Assembly: GCA_910579995.1 (NCBI GenBank)
Contig: CAJTWH010000005.1
Span: 62,001 to 126,000, forward strand
Reading direction: 5' to 3'
Source: an uncultured Muribaculaceae bacterium
GTDB lineage: Bacteria; Bacteroidota; Bacteroidia; Bacteroidales; Muribaculaceae
DNA length: 64,000 nucleotides
The notes beneath the pieces were generated by a model. The model did no database searches, was not told where the DNA came from, and saw only the letters and a list, made by a program, of their open reading frames with translations. Shown in pieces: positions 26,342 through 33,797 of the stretch. A program made the position numbers and the translations under genes. The first letter of the stretch is position 1; the number at the start of each line of letters is the position of its first letter.

Positions 26342-27359
26342 ATTGCGGCCTGATCATGGATTGGCGATAATGATAGCCTGCCATATAGGAATGCTTTAAA
26401 TCCTCAGAAAGAAAAGAACGTTCAATCATGGCGTCAGCTTTTTTGTTTGGCGCTGTAAACCGATTTAGCTCCTGAAACACAAGTTTTTCCGGTAAACCCA
26501 TTCGTTTGCCGAGTTCAAGAAAATCGTCAGCCGTCACCTGACGCGTATCAGTAAGACGCATACCCTCTTTGAAGAGTCCTTTGTCAAGAGCGAAGATTCG
26601 AGATTCGTATAGTTGGAGCGATGTATTTACGAGATCGTACGCAGGCGAGAGGTGATATTCCCGTCCATCGCTGATAAGACTGAAATTCTTAAGGTGAGCG
26701 TCATCATTCAATGTAATGAAGTTGAAAAGAATAACCTTTAAAAATCTCAGAATATCGACAGGGGCAGACTTGACGTATTTGCGGATAATCTCCGCACACT
26801 CTTCATAGCTGCCATTATTATATTTGAAATCGGAGCCTCCATTTGCTTTTGTTAATCCCATAAGCGACGCGAAATCTTCTTGAGCATATTTACCTCCGGG
26901 ATAGACGTCAAAGCGTCGAGTGATATATGCCATTTGGCCGTTTCTAAAGAAGCATAGCCCATTTGCCGCAGTTTCTATGCCATAAACCTGCGAGGCTATC
27001 TGCATTGTCAGATTTTCATTTGCCGCACAGTAATCGTGGTTGATAATCTGGTAGCCTGTCGGTCGTGGTTTAAGGATATATGAACTTTGCTCACCTTCTT
27101 CGGAGTAGCGCAAAACTCCCGACTCGTCAAGTACAAGACCGAATTTAGGTTGTGCACCTGATAGGGATAATCTTCCTACATTATTGACTGCAGCTCTGCC
27201 ATCTGTATTGGATGATGTAGGAGAATCAAAATTCAATATATGACTGACCCTCCTGCCATCGAATAAGTTTTTCAATGCTGCCGGAGAGTAACCTGAGTGC
27301 CCGTCAAGCAAAAGAGATGGGCATACTTTGATTTCCTGTTGATTCATACGCTTAATCAT
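26340..27359 (-). CDS. hipT: HipT-like (HipA-family) serine/threonine kinase toxin
   Basis: 339 residues, HipA C-terminal kinase without the N-terminal subdomain, as in HipT of the three-part HipBST system. The Gly-rich loop reads S65-L-S67-G-A-Q-P-K, with two serines like the autophosphorylated SIS motif of HipT. K97 (YILKP) is the likely ATP-binding lysine. The catalytic loop is N218-D-D220-A-H-L-K-N, and D242 in LSPAYDLVN is the metal-binding aspartate. Known HipA/HipT kinases inactivate aminoacyl-tRNA synthetases (GltX, TrpS); the target here is unknown. It overlaps hipS by 8 bases. Its stop codon lies within the left flanking repeat. Confidence 0.9.
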   Translation of the reverse strand: MIKRMNQQEIKVCPSLLLDGHSGYSPAALKNLFDGRRVSHILNFDSPTSSNTDGRAAVNNVGRLSLSGAQPKFGLVLDESGVLRYSEEGEQSSYILKPRPTGYQIINHDYCAANENLTMQIASQVYGIETAANGLCFFRNGQMAYITRRFDVYPGGKYAQEDFASLMGLTKANGGSDFKYNNGSYEECAEIIRKYVKSAPVDILRFLKVILFNFITLNDDAHLKNFSLISDGREYHLSPAYDLVNTSLQLYESRIFALDKGLFKEGMRLTDTRQVTADDFLELGKRMGLPEKLVFQELNRFTAPNKKADAMIERSFLSEDLKHSYMAGYHYRQSMIRPQ

Positions 27360-27678
27360 TTATAGGTTTTACCGTGACAGCACCGACGGTATCATATTGA
27401 GCAGTAGCAGAAAGTATGCCGAAGTCATCATTTTTGTCGATATGATACAATGAGCATTGTATGGCACGGTTCTCTCCCTCTGAAAGGAGATTGAAAAAAT
27501 ACGGAAACAATATAGGTGACCGATATTCTTCTTCCCGGAGTGGCATAGAAAGACAGACAGCAGGCAAATTATTCTCAAGATATATCTTGTCGTACTTAAA
27601 AATGTATTCGCGGGGGTTGTCATTTTCAGCTAATATTCCGGCAGCAATGCCGTTTACATAGACCATACATTTTCTCAT
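27352..27678 (-). CDS. hipS: HipS-like protein (HipA N-terminal subdomain 1)
   Basis: 108 residues matching the separate N-terminal domain of HipA: MRKCMVYVNGIAAGILAE, then the YDKIYLENNLPAVCLSMPLRE strand and LFPYFFNLLSEGENR. In HipBST systems this small protein is the antitoxin that masks the kinase, whereas HipB serves as repressor and booster. It begins 4 bases after hipB and its end overlaps the hipT start by 8 bases, so all three are one transcript. It has its own ATG and stop, so it is not a frameshifted hipA. Confidence 0.88.
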   Translation of the reverse strand: MRKCMVYVNGIAAGILAENDNPREYIFKYDKIYLENNLPAVCLSMPLREEEYRSPILFPYFFNLLSEGENRAIQCSLYHIDKNDDFGILSATAQYDTVGAVTVKPIND

Positions 27679-27682
27679 ATTG

Positions 27683-27886
27683 TCAATCTTTAAGTATTAC
27701 ATCTATTTTAAGACCAAGGGTGTCAAGAATTGCCATTATAGTCTTTAGCTTGGCGTTGCCGTTCCCGCGTTCTATCGCCACCAAAGTGTTTAAACCCACA
27801 CCGGCCAGCGAGGCAAGTACGGGCTGCGTGATATTCAATGACTTTCTTCTTTCCTTGATTATTTCTCCTATCGTGTTGTATTCCAT
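27683..27886 (-). CDS. hipB: HipB-like XRE-family repressor
   Basis: 67 residues from the ATG at 27886; an upstream GTG is less likely because it would fall in operator 1 near the predicted transcription start. Helix-turn-helix: IGEIIKERRKSLNITQPVLA with VGLNTLVAIERGNGN forming the recognition helix region. It probably binds the TCACA-N6-TGTGA palindromes at 27894-27917, 27957-27976 and 28019-28038 and represses its own operon. First gene of hipBST. Confidence 0.9.
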   Translation of the reverse strand: MEYNTIGEIIKERRKSLNITQPVLASLAGVGLNTLVAIERGNGNAKLKTIMAILDTLGLKIDVILKD

Positions 27887-27893
27887 AATGTAT

Positions 27894-27917
27894 AAACTCA
27901 CATTATATTGTGAGTTT
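27894..27917. promoter_or_regulatory. Operator 1 at the hipBST transcription start
   Basis: AAACTCACA-TTATAT-TGTGAGTTT, 9-bp arms. It sits 4 bases downstream of the -7 box and covers the predicted start site, which suits repression by HipB. Confidence 0.7.
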
Positions 27918-27921
27918 GACG

Positions 27922-27929
27922 CAAAGATA
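27922..27929 (-). promoter_or_regulatory. -7 promoter element of hipBST
   Basis: TATCTTTG on the minus strand, 35 bases upstream of the hipB ATG, between operator 1 and the terminator/operator 2 palindrome. Confidence 0.65.
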
Positions 27930-27942
27930 GTAATTAAATTTG

Positions 27943-27983
27943 AAAAAACAGCCTAAAATCACAATATATTGTGATTTTAGGCT
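27943..27983 (-). terminator. Perfect palindromic terminator carrying operator 2
   Basis: A perfect 34-bp palindrome (17-bp arms, 27950-27983) whose centre is AATCACAATATATTGTGATT (27957-27976), the same operator motif as at 27894 and 28019. On the minus strand it is followed by a T6 run (27943-27948). It would stop readthrough from the DUF4249 operon into hipB and also bind HipB. Confidence 0.75.
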
Positions 27984-28018
27984 TCTATACCGAGACTAAA
28001 TGTATGTTATTACTCAAA

Positions 28019-28038
28019 AATCACATTGTATTGTGATT
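28019..28038. promoter_or_regulatory. Operator 3 at the right cassette boundary
   Basis: AATCACATTGTATTGTGATT, the third copy of TCACA-N6-TGTGA. It contains the stop codon of the DUF4249 gene and touches the right direct repeat. Confidence 0.65.
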
Positions 28039-29046
28039 TTCTGTAAGAGTATAATCGGGCAAGTCTTCTTTGGGGGCTGATTCGAGGGTTTGCTTTATGA
28101 AGTCGTGGAGGTCGATGGTGTAAGAGGAATACGATTCAGCCACTACGACTCCGGCGCCGGTAGATACGTTGCTGTAGCCCCATATCGGGTCGCCGAGCCC
28201 TACATCGCCGAGGTCGCCTACTATGCCGTCGGTTACCTGCCATTGATAATTGGCATACTTGTAGAAGCTGTCGGAGATTGAAGACAAATACAGCACAAGG
28301 CCTAAGTCGAAATATCTATCGTCATGCACCGGACTGTGGATACTATAGTGTAGATTACTGAACTGTAATGTCAGAGTATAACACCCGCCGGCGAACTGAC
28401 GGTCGGAAAAGAAGGTGAAGCCGTAAGCGTCGGCACCATAGAAAGACTCGAATACACTTATATGCTCGGAGAATATCGGCTCGGCGTCGTATTGGAGTTG
28501 TCCGATCCCGAAATAGGAGTAATCTTCGGGATTGTAGTTATAGCCGTGATACGACAGATTGTAATAATTGTCTTCTGCCGCCGAGTCGTCAACGGTGAGC
28601 TCTACAAGTATATTGAAAAGTACCCGGCCGTTCATTTCCTCATCATTGTCAGAGCCGACGGCTGCCGATGTTGCCTCGGCCTTCCATTTCACATCCTTGA
28701 TTACAGGCCTTGACGGCACTTTTACCTCTGACTCGGCTTTACCGTAGGTAGGGCTGTCGACAACGATACGTATGCGGTCGCCCTCCTTTGGTATATAGCC
28801 GGCGTCGACAACTTCGCCGTTTACATATAATTTTGTCTGTGAATCGCTTACCGAATGGTCTTCCTCGCCGGCGACGTCCGTATACAGCCATGAGCGCGTC
28901 ACCAAGGGCTCGATAGCCTCACCTGCACAGATTCTTGCATTGAGACAGAGCACGGGCTTGACATCTATCTTGGGCGTGAAGTCGTCGTAGCAGCCGCCCG
29001 GCAATATGCCAAGCAAGAGTATTGATAGCTTCTTTAGAATTCCCAT
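28021..29046 (-). CDS. DUF4249 lipoprotein, 3' end rewritten by the hipBST insertion
   Basis: 341 residues. Lipoprotein signal ending LPGGC. The DUF4249 pattern is visible: FTPKIDVKPVLCLNARICAGE, VSDSQTKLYVNGEVV, GDRIRIVVDSPTYG and a long body. Such proteins pair with TonB receptors at the cell surface; the gene overlaps the receptor gene at 29034-31442 by 13 bases. The last residues are LPDYTLTE-NHNTM; the displaced original end at 26302-26341 reads LPDYTLTE-KTD, so the insertion swapped only the last few residues. The ligand is unknown. Confidence 0.85.
   Translation of the reverse strand: MGILKKLSILLLGILPGGCYDDFTPKIDVKPVLCLNARICAGEAIEPLVTRSWLYTDVAGEEDHSVSDSQTKLYVNGEVVDAGYIPKEGDRIRIVVDSPTYGKAESEVKVPSRPVIKDVKWKAEATSAAVGSDNDEEMNGRVLFNILVELTVDDSAAEDNYYNLSYHGYNYNPEDYSYFGIGQLQYDAEPIFSEHISVFESFYGADAYGFTFFSDRQFAGGCYTLTLQFSNLHYSIHSPVHDDRYFDLGLVLYLSSISDSFYKYANYQWQVTDGIVGDLGDVGLGDPIWGYSNVSTGAGVVVAESYSSYTIDLHDFIKQTLESAPKEDLPDYTLTENHNTM
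28037..28066. repeat. 30-bp direct repeat, right flank of the hipBST cassette
   Basis: Lies in the 3' end of the DUF4249 gene and matches 26312-26341 with one mismatch. The two copies enclose hipT, hipS, hipB and the regulatory region, 1725 bases start to start. Confidence 0.85.
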
Positions 29047-31442
29047 GTATATGATATTGAGGGGATGATTGGTAATAAGGAAACTTTTTGAAATACGGGA
29101 TATGAATTATAGCTTGTGCCGGTAGGCGTCTCTATTTTCACGTCGCGGTAGCTGCGGCGGAGCGCTATGGTGTTCATGTGGCAATAGGCGTTGTAGAGCC
29201 CGAAGGTCCAATATCCGCGGCTGTTGCGCACCATGCACGACAGGTCGAGCCTGTGGTAGAACGGCAGCTGATAGTTGTTGACACTCACTTTCAGAGGGGC
29301 GTCATGATTGCCGAAGCCAACGAGCCCCGGCGGGCACTCCCACATCTGAGGCATGAAGGTGAAGCGGTTGCCCGAGTGTCCTACCCATGCGGCATTGAGC
29401 TCCACGCGCCGGCTCACTTTCCAGTTCACGGCAAGCTTTATGCTGTGGCGGTTGTCGAAGCGGGCAGGGTAGGGGCGGCCGCCGTTTTTATCGGCGAAAG
29501 TGCGGTCGCTCCAAGCGAGAGAGTAGGCGATATGGCCTGTAAACTTGCCGAAATGTTTCTCAATTTTGAAGTCGAATCCGCGTGCTGTGCCGCGCCCCGA
29601 GGCAAGGCGGGCGTTCCATATATCCGCCGGTGGCCGCAGATAGTATTCGTCGGCATATTCAATGAGGTTGTTCATCCATTTGTAATAGCCCTCGATAGAG
29701 GCCGCGAATTGGCGGTCGTCGGATTGCCAATATACCCCGGCGCTGATTTTGTCGGCGGTCTCGGGCTTGAAATTCCCCGTTATCGGTATCCATTGGTCAG
29801 TAGGCAGTGCAAGATAGGTTTGCGACAGTTGGTGCACATATTGCGTGGTGCGGGTATATGCTGCTTTTACGGCCACATTCTCGCCGGCTCGCCAGCTTGC
29901 CGAGAGTCGCGGCGACAATCCGTGCTTCACCTTGCCGCTGATATCGAAAATCGACGCGTGAAGACCGGCGTTGAGGCTCAATTTGCTACCAGCCTGCACG
30001 CTCCCTTCGATATAGGCGTTGACTTCATTGGCGCCGTAAGTCATTGCTGAGTCGCGAGCGTCGATGGCCATACCGGCGGTGCGGTAGCTCCGCGAGGTCT
30101 GGGAGGGCTTGAATGTATGGCGGGTGTAGTTGGCGCCGAAGCGCAGCTTAGTTTTATCGCCTGCGTCCCATGTGAAGTCGCCGCGGAATATCCAGTCGTT
30201 GATATTGTTTTCGGTCTTCATTGATTCGGTAGTCTCTATTCCTGTCCAATCACTTTCGGCTGTATGTTTCATAGAAGAGAAGAAGCGGGTATATGCTGCC
30301 GTGAACTCGGCTTTGAGACTTGGCTTTATGCGGTAGTTCATTCCTGTCTGAGCCACCAAGTTACCCCAATGGAAATCGTAGGTTTCCTTATCTTCAGTTT
30401 TGTCGTACCATTCATCCTGATATCCTGTCCGCAGGAGATCATCACCGAAATATACGCTTGCGAAAATCGACATCTTGTCGTTGAGCCGGTGGGTGACCTT
30501 TGCGTTGAGATCCATGAAGTAATAGTGGAAACGAATTTTCTCAGTCGAATTCTTGTTAAGCAGCGCAAGCCCCGGGATTGTCAGCACATCATACCATGAA
30601 CGCCTTATTCCGGCAAGATAAGTTGTCTTGTCGCCTATGGGGCCGGAGATATTGAATGCGCCGGAGGTAAGTCCGAGGCGTCCGCTGCCATGGTGTCCCT
30701 CGCTGTTGCCGTTCTGAAGCCGCACGTCCATAAACGACGACAGGCGTCCGTCGTATTTGGCCGGTACCGACGATTTGTAAAAGTCGATATATCGGATTAT
30801 GTCGGTGTTGAAAGCTGAGAAGAGTCCCGCGAAGTGATTTACCTGATAGAGAGGCACATTGTCGAGCATATACAGGTTCTGGTCGGCATTTCCGCCGTGG
30901 ACATACATACCGGCCAAGCCCTCTGTGCCGTCGGCAATGCCGGGCTGCAGCTGCAGAGCTTTTATCACGTCACTTTCGCCGAGCAGTGCAGGGGCATGGC
31001 GGACTTCCTCGGCTGTCACTTTCTTGGCGCCGATTTCCGTGGTCTCCACAGCCGGAGCCTCAAGGCGCGACACTACGAGGAGCTCGTCGAGCTCGGTGCT
31101 CTTCGGCGAGGCTGATGTGCTTATCTTCGGAGCGGAGTTGACAATGCGGCTTACCTTTGTGCGGCGTCGGAGCACAACGTTGCGCCCTTTGATACGGTAT
31201 TCTATATCCGTGCCGCGAAACATCATATCGAGCACAGCCTTGAGCGGACGGTTTTCGGCCTCGACACTCACGCGCATGTCATTGAGTATCTCCGAAGGAT
31301 ACACAAAGTTCTTGCCCGTCTGCTCAATAAGGCTTCTGAATACTTCCGCCGCCGGCTCGTCTGCCGCATGGATAGTCACTTTCTGTGCATGGACTACAAT
31401 GGTGCAGAATATAATGATGATGGCTAATGCTGTTATTCTCAT
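29034..31442 (-). CDS. TonB-dependent receptor with STN signalling domain
   Basis: 802 residues. Signal peptide (1-19), then an STN (secretin/TonB short N-terminal) domain at about 22-93, the part that talks to an anti-sigma factor, then the TonB plug (ESDVIKALQLQPGIADGTEG, LYMLDNVPLYQVNHFAGLF) and the beta-barrel ending SYTWEF. There is no carboxypeptidase-like domain between STN and plug. It starts within the stop of the DUF4974 anti-sigma gene (4-base overlap) and overlaps the DUF4249 gene downstream, so sensor, receptor and surface lipoprotein are co-made. Confidence 0.93.
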   Translation of the reverse strand: MRITALAIIIIFCTIVVHAQKVTIHAADEPAAEVFRSLIEQTGKNFVYPSEILNDMRVSVEAENRPLKAVLDMMFRGTDIEYRIKGRNVVLRRRTKVSRIVNSAPKISTSASPKSTELDELLVVSRLEAPAVETTEIGAKKVTAEEVRHAPALLGESDVIKALQLQPGIADGTEGLAGMYVHGGNADQNLYMLDNVPLYQVNHFAGLFSAFNTDIIRYIDFYKSSVPAKYDGRLSSFMDVRLQNGNSEGHHGSGRLGLTSGAFNISGPIGDKTTYLAGIRRSWYDVLTIPGLALLNKNSTEKIRFHYYFMDLNAKVTHRLNDKMSIFASVYFGDDLLRTGYQDEWYDKTEDKETYDFHWGNLVAQTGMNYRIKPSLKAEFTAAYTRFFSSMKHTAESDWTGIETTESMKTENNINDWIFRGDFTWDAGDKTKLRFGANYTRHTFKPSQTSRSYRTAGMAIDARDSAMTYGANEVNAYIEGSVQAGSKLSLNAGLHASIFDISGKVKHGLSPRLSASWRAGENVAVKAAYTRTTQYVHQLSQTYLALPTDQWIPITGNFKPETADKISAGVYWQSDDRQFAASIEGYYKWMNNLIEYADEYYLRPPADIWNARLASGRGTARGFDFKIEKHFGKFTGHIAYSLAWSDRTFADKNGGRPYPARFDNRHSIKLAVNWKVSRRVELNAAWVGHSGNRFTFMPQMWECPPGLVGFGNHDAPLKVSVNNYQLPFYHRLDLSCMVRNSRGYWTFGLYNAYCHMNTIALRRSYRDVKIETPTGTSYNSYPVFQKVSLLPIIPSISYTWEF

Positions 31443-31882
31443 TGCTTTACTGTCAGTTCTATGCCGAGAATATCGTTGATGGTGGCCACGAGGTCGTCGG
31501 CTGTGCCCTCGTAGTGCAGGGAGAGCCGGTATGCCTCAGCACCGGCCGGCATGTTTTCGATTTCTACGCCATATACCTCTTTTATGCGCTCCACCACTTC
31601 GGGCAATGCTGTATTCTCGAAGTCTATCACTTTTACTTCCGCAACCAGAGCCGGGGCGTCAGGCGCCTGAGTTTCGATTTCGGGCTTGGTGGTCACATCG
31701 GAAGCGCGATATATCACCACGGCAGCGGCTGACAATACCACAAATGCCGCTATAGCCGCAGCCGCACGGTAGCGCCGCCAGATCGACAGTCTTGCAATGC
31801 CGATTCGCCGCCAAGCCTTGTCGGCGGCAAAGCTGCCGCGACGGTAATGCCGCGCAACGAATTCTATATCCTTATCTTCCAT
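31439..31882 (-). CDS. DUF4974-containing anti-sigma-type membrane protein
   Basis: 147 residues. A short cytosolic N-terminus, one membrane helix at about 38-58, then a C-terminal domain (VKVIDFENTALPEVVERIKE ... LHYEGTADDLVATINDILG) like the DUF4974 domain at the end of FecR-type anti-sigma factors. The FecR beta-domain itself is absent, so this is a shortened form. Position between an ECF sigma gene and an STN-bearing TonB receptor supports the role of passing the receptor signal to the sigma factor. Confidence 0.8.
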   Translation of the reverse strand: MEDKDIEFVARHYRRGSFAADKAWRRIGIARLSIWRRYRAAAAIAAFVVLSAAAVVIYRASDVTTKPEIETQAPDAPALVAEVKVIDFENTALPEVVERIKEVYGVEIENMPAGAEAYRLSLHYEGTADDLVATINDILGIELTVKQ

Positions 31883-31884
31883 GC

Positions 31885-32445
31885 TTAAAAATCGAAACCG
31901 ATTCGGAATGTGAAGTAAGCCTTGGTTATGCGCTTGCTGCCGACTTTAGTATATTCCCAATAGCCATTGTTGCCTGGCCCGGATTCGATAAGATCCACTT
32001 TATAAGTGTCTACCGACAGCCCCACGCCAACGTTGAGACCCGCCTTGCGTCCCCAGTTGAAGCGGTAGCCTATTGTCGGGGCTGCGAATAGGCGGTTGTT
32101 ATTCGCTATGGTATAGCCGGCACGCAACTCGGCGAATGGAGTGAAGCCGCCGAATTTCTGGTCGGTGCGGGCATGGAGGAAGAGCGGCAGTTCCAAGCCA
32201 TCCTCCTTGTTGCAGTATCTCACCGCCAAACCCGCACCGAGATAGAAGTTAGGGTTGAATTGATAGCCGTGCGATGTGCTCACACCCCAGTAATAGAATG
32301 TCTCCGAGTTTCCCGGATACCACACGTCATAGGTTGTCAGGGCATTGTCCCATTCGATAAAACCGCGGTAGCCTCGCTCGGGCTGACGGCAGTAGCCTGC
32401 CACTGCCGTGATAAGGAGCATAATGATGATGATACACTTTTTCAT
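31885..32445 (-). CDS. Outer-membrane beta-barrel protein, uncharacterised
   Basis: 186 residues. Signal peptide ending AGYCRQ, then alternating strands with aromatic ends (GFIEWDNALTTYDVWYPG, FYLGAGLAVRYC, FTPFAELRAGYTIA, APTIGYRFNW) and a C-terminal phenylalanine (RIGFDF) typical of outer-membrane insertion. About eight strands would fit. It lies 2 bases upstream of the anti-sigma gene, so it belongs to the signalling operon; its role there is not known. Confidence 0.75.
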   Translation of the reverse strand: MKKCIIIIMLLITAVAGYCRQPERGYRGFIEWDNALTTYDVWYPGNSETFYYWGVSTSHGYQFNPNFYLGAGLAVRYCNKEDGLELPLFLHARTDQKFGGFTPFAELRAGYTIANNNRLFAAPTIGYRFNWGRKAGLNVGVGLSVDTYKVDLIESGPGNNGYWEYTKVGSKRITKAYFTFRIGFDF

Positions 32446-32521
32446 GATTGGTCGTTTTTATGTCTTATTCACCTATACGACGCAATCAATCTCAAAAAGT
32501 CCTACTCCGGCAGGAAAATAT

Positions 32522-33022
32522 TTATAGAAACGGAAGGAAGAATGGTTTGTAGGTCGGCGAGAGGGCTTCACGCAGCTTGGCGAAAGCCTTGGTCATCTGG
32601 TTTTTGACTGTCTTTACCGACAAGCCTAATTCTTCGGCTATCTCCTCGTTGCTCATGCCGTCGCGTTTGCTCATAAGGAAAATCTCGCGGCAGCGGTCGG
32701 GCAGATTATCGATGGCGCGCCACAGACGGGCGTCGCGCTCGGATGTGTCTACGGCTTCGTCGTCAGGTTCGGGTATTGTGTCGAGTCCGGTTGTCTCATG
32801 CTTCTGCCGCAGATACGATATGCACACATTGCGCACCGTCCGATAGATATATGCTTTGAAATTATCGGGCTCGCTGCCTGCTTTGATTGCCTCCCAAGCC
32901 TTAATAAACGCGTCTTCCACGAGGTCTTCGGCCTCATCGGTATCGCCGACAATACGCAAGGCGTACATGCCCAGCGGCAGGTACAATTTCCGGAAATGAT
33001 TTTCGAACTCTCGTATTGTCAT
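32522..33022 (-). CDS. ECF RNA polymerase sigma factor
   Basis: 166 residues. Region 2: GDTDEAEDLVEDAFIKAWEA and FKAYIYRTVRNVCISYLRQK. Region 4: LPDRCREIFLMSKRDGMSNE followed by EIAEELGLSVKTVKNQMTKA. It is the first gene of the operon 33022 to 28021 (sigma, beta-barrel, anti-sigma, TonB receptor, DUF4249). A TAACTTTG -7 box lies 29 bases upstream; whether the operon also has a promoter for its own sigma is not visible. Confidence 0.93.
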   Translation of the reverse strand: MTIREFENHFRKLYLPLGMYALRIVGDTDEAEDLVEDAFIKAWEAIKAGSEPDNFKAYIYRTVRNVCISYLRQKHETTGLDTIPEPDDEAVDTSERDARLWRAIDNLPDRCREIFLMSKRDGMSNEEIAEELGLSVKTVKNQMTKAFAKLREALSPTYKPFFLPFL

Positions 33023-33050
33023 GATGAAACGATGTCACATTCGCGCCTGC

Positions 33051-33058
33051 AAAGTTAG
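33051..33058 (-). promoter_or_regulatory. -7 promoter element of the sigma/TonB operon
   Basis: TAACTTTG on the minus strand, 29 bases upstream of the sigma-factor ATG. This is the housekeeping-type box. Confidence 0.6.
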
Positions 33059-33131
33059 CCAACATTTCGTGTCGCTCACCAATATTAAGCATTTTTAAGC
33101 CTCGGCAATGTCAAAATAAAATTTGCTTTGG

Positions 33132-33139
33132 TATCTTTG
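33132..33139 (+). promoter_or_regulatory. -7 promoter element of the PH-domain gene
   Basis: TATCTTTG, 27 bases upstream of the ATG at 33166, divergent from the sigma operon promoter. Confidence 0.6.
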
Positions 33140-33165
33140 CAAATCAAACCAATATCTTGCAGAAA

Positions 33166-33645
33166 ATGAAAAAACGCGTCGAATTGAGCTGGTATACTAT
33201 CATAATCTCATCAGTGATGATAGCCTTGATGGTGTGGGTGTTCTTTTATTCCCTCGATCTTCACGGCCCGCGGTGGTCTATAGTTATGTGGGGAGCTCTG
33301 GCCGTGTCGCTGTGTTTTGCAGCCTTGGTTTATATGCCTCTGTCGCTTGAGGTCAACGACCGCGAGCTCCTTATCCGCCGGCCGCTTAAAATCAAGAGCA
33401 TACCCCTGTCGCAGATAGCCGATATCCGGCCATGTGCGCCGACGATGGCAGCAAGGAAAATATTTGCGAGCAACGGTTGGTTCGGCTACTACGGTTGGTT
33501 TTCCGAAGCCGATTTAGGCCGGTATTTCGCATATTACGGCAAATCTTCCGACGGCATGCTCGTCACTCTCAAAAGCGGCCGCAAATATCTCCTCGGCTGC
33601 AAAGACGCCCCTCAAATGCTCGAAGCCATCAAGGAGCGCCTTTAG
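33166..33645 (+). CDS. Bacterial PH-domain membrane protein
   Basis: 159 residues from the ATG at 33166, supported by the -7 box. Two membrane helices at about 9-25 and 37-54 form a hairpin, followed by a domain starting MPLSLEVNDRELLIRRPLKI and SIPLSQIADIRPC, the pattern of small bacterial PH-like (bPH) domains. A Trp/Tyr/Gly-rich segment (NGWFGYYGWFSEADLGRYF) follows. It is monocistronic and convergent with the transglutaminase gene. No function is known. Confidence 0.75.
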   Translation: MKKRVELSWYTIIISSVMIALMVWVFFYSLDLHGPRWSIVMWGALAVSLCFAALVYMPLSLEVNDRELLIRRPLKIKSIPLSQIADIRPCAPTMAARKIFASNGWFGYYGWFSEADLGRYFAYYGKSSDGMLVTLKSGRKYLLGCKDAPQMLEAIKERL

Positions 33646-33797
33646 TGGTTGGTGGTTAGTGGTTGGTAGTGTGTGGTTGGTGGGCAGCAGATTACCTGTT
33701 TTTGGGTTGGTGGGTTGTTGGCAGTGGGCAGCGAAATAGCTATAGCTGACCATCAGCACTAATTCGCTGCCCACAACCCACCAACCACTAACCTGCC
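33646..33797. repeat. Intergenic GTGG/CCAC inverted repeat, copy 2
   Basis: Two pairs of perfect 12-bp arms: GGTTGGTGGGTT (33705-33716) with AACCCACCAACC (33775-33786), and GTGGGCAGCGAA (33724-33735) with TTCGCTGCCCAC (33763-33774). More GGTTGG units precede it. It fills the convergent gap between the PH-domain and transglutaminase genes, where it may also act as a two-way terminator. Confidence 0.8.

Noticed and set aside
26340..27678. hipS and hipT as one hipA gene broken by a frameshift
   Set aside because: Each has its own ATG and stop, they overlap by 8 bases in the way of coupled genes, and the split matches known HipBST systems.
26312..28066. Transposon or insertion sequence carrying hipBST
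   Set aside because: No transposase and no terminal inverted repeats are present; the flanks are long direct repeats derived from the target gene.
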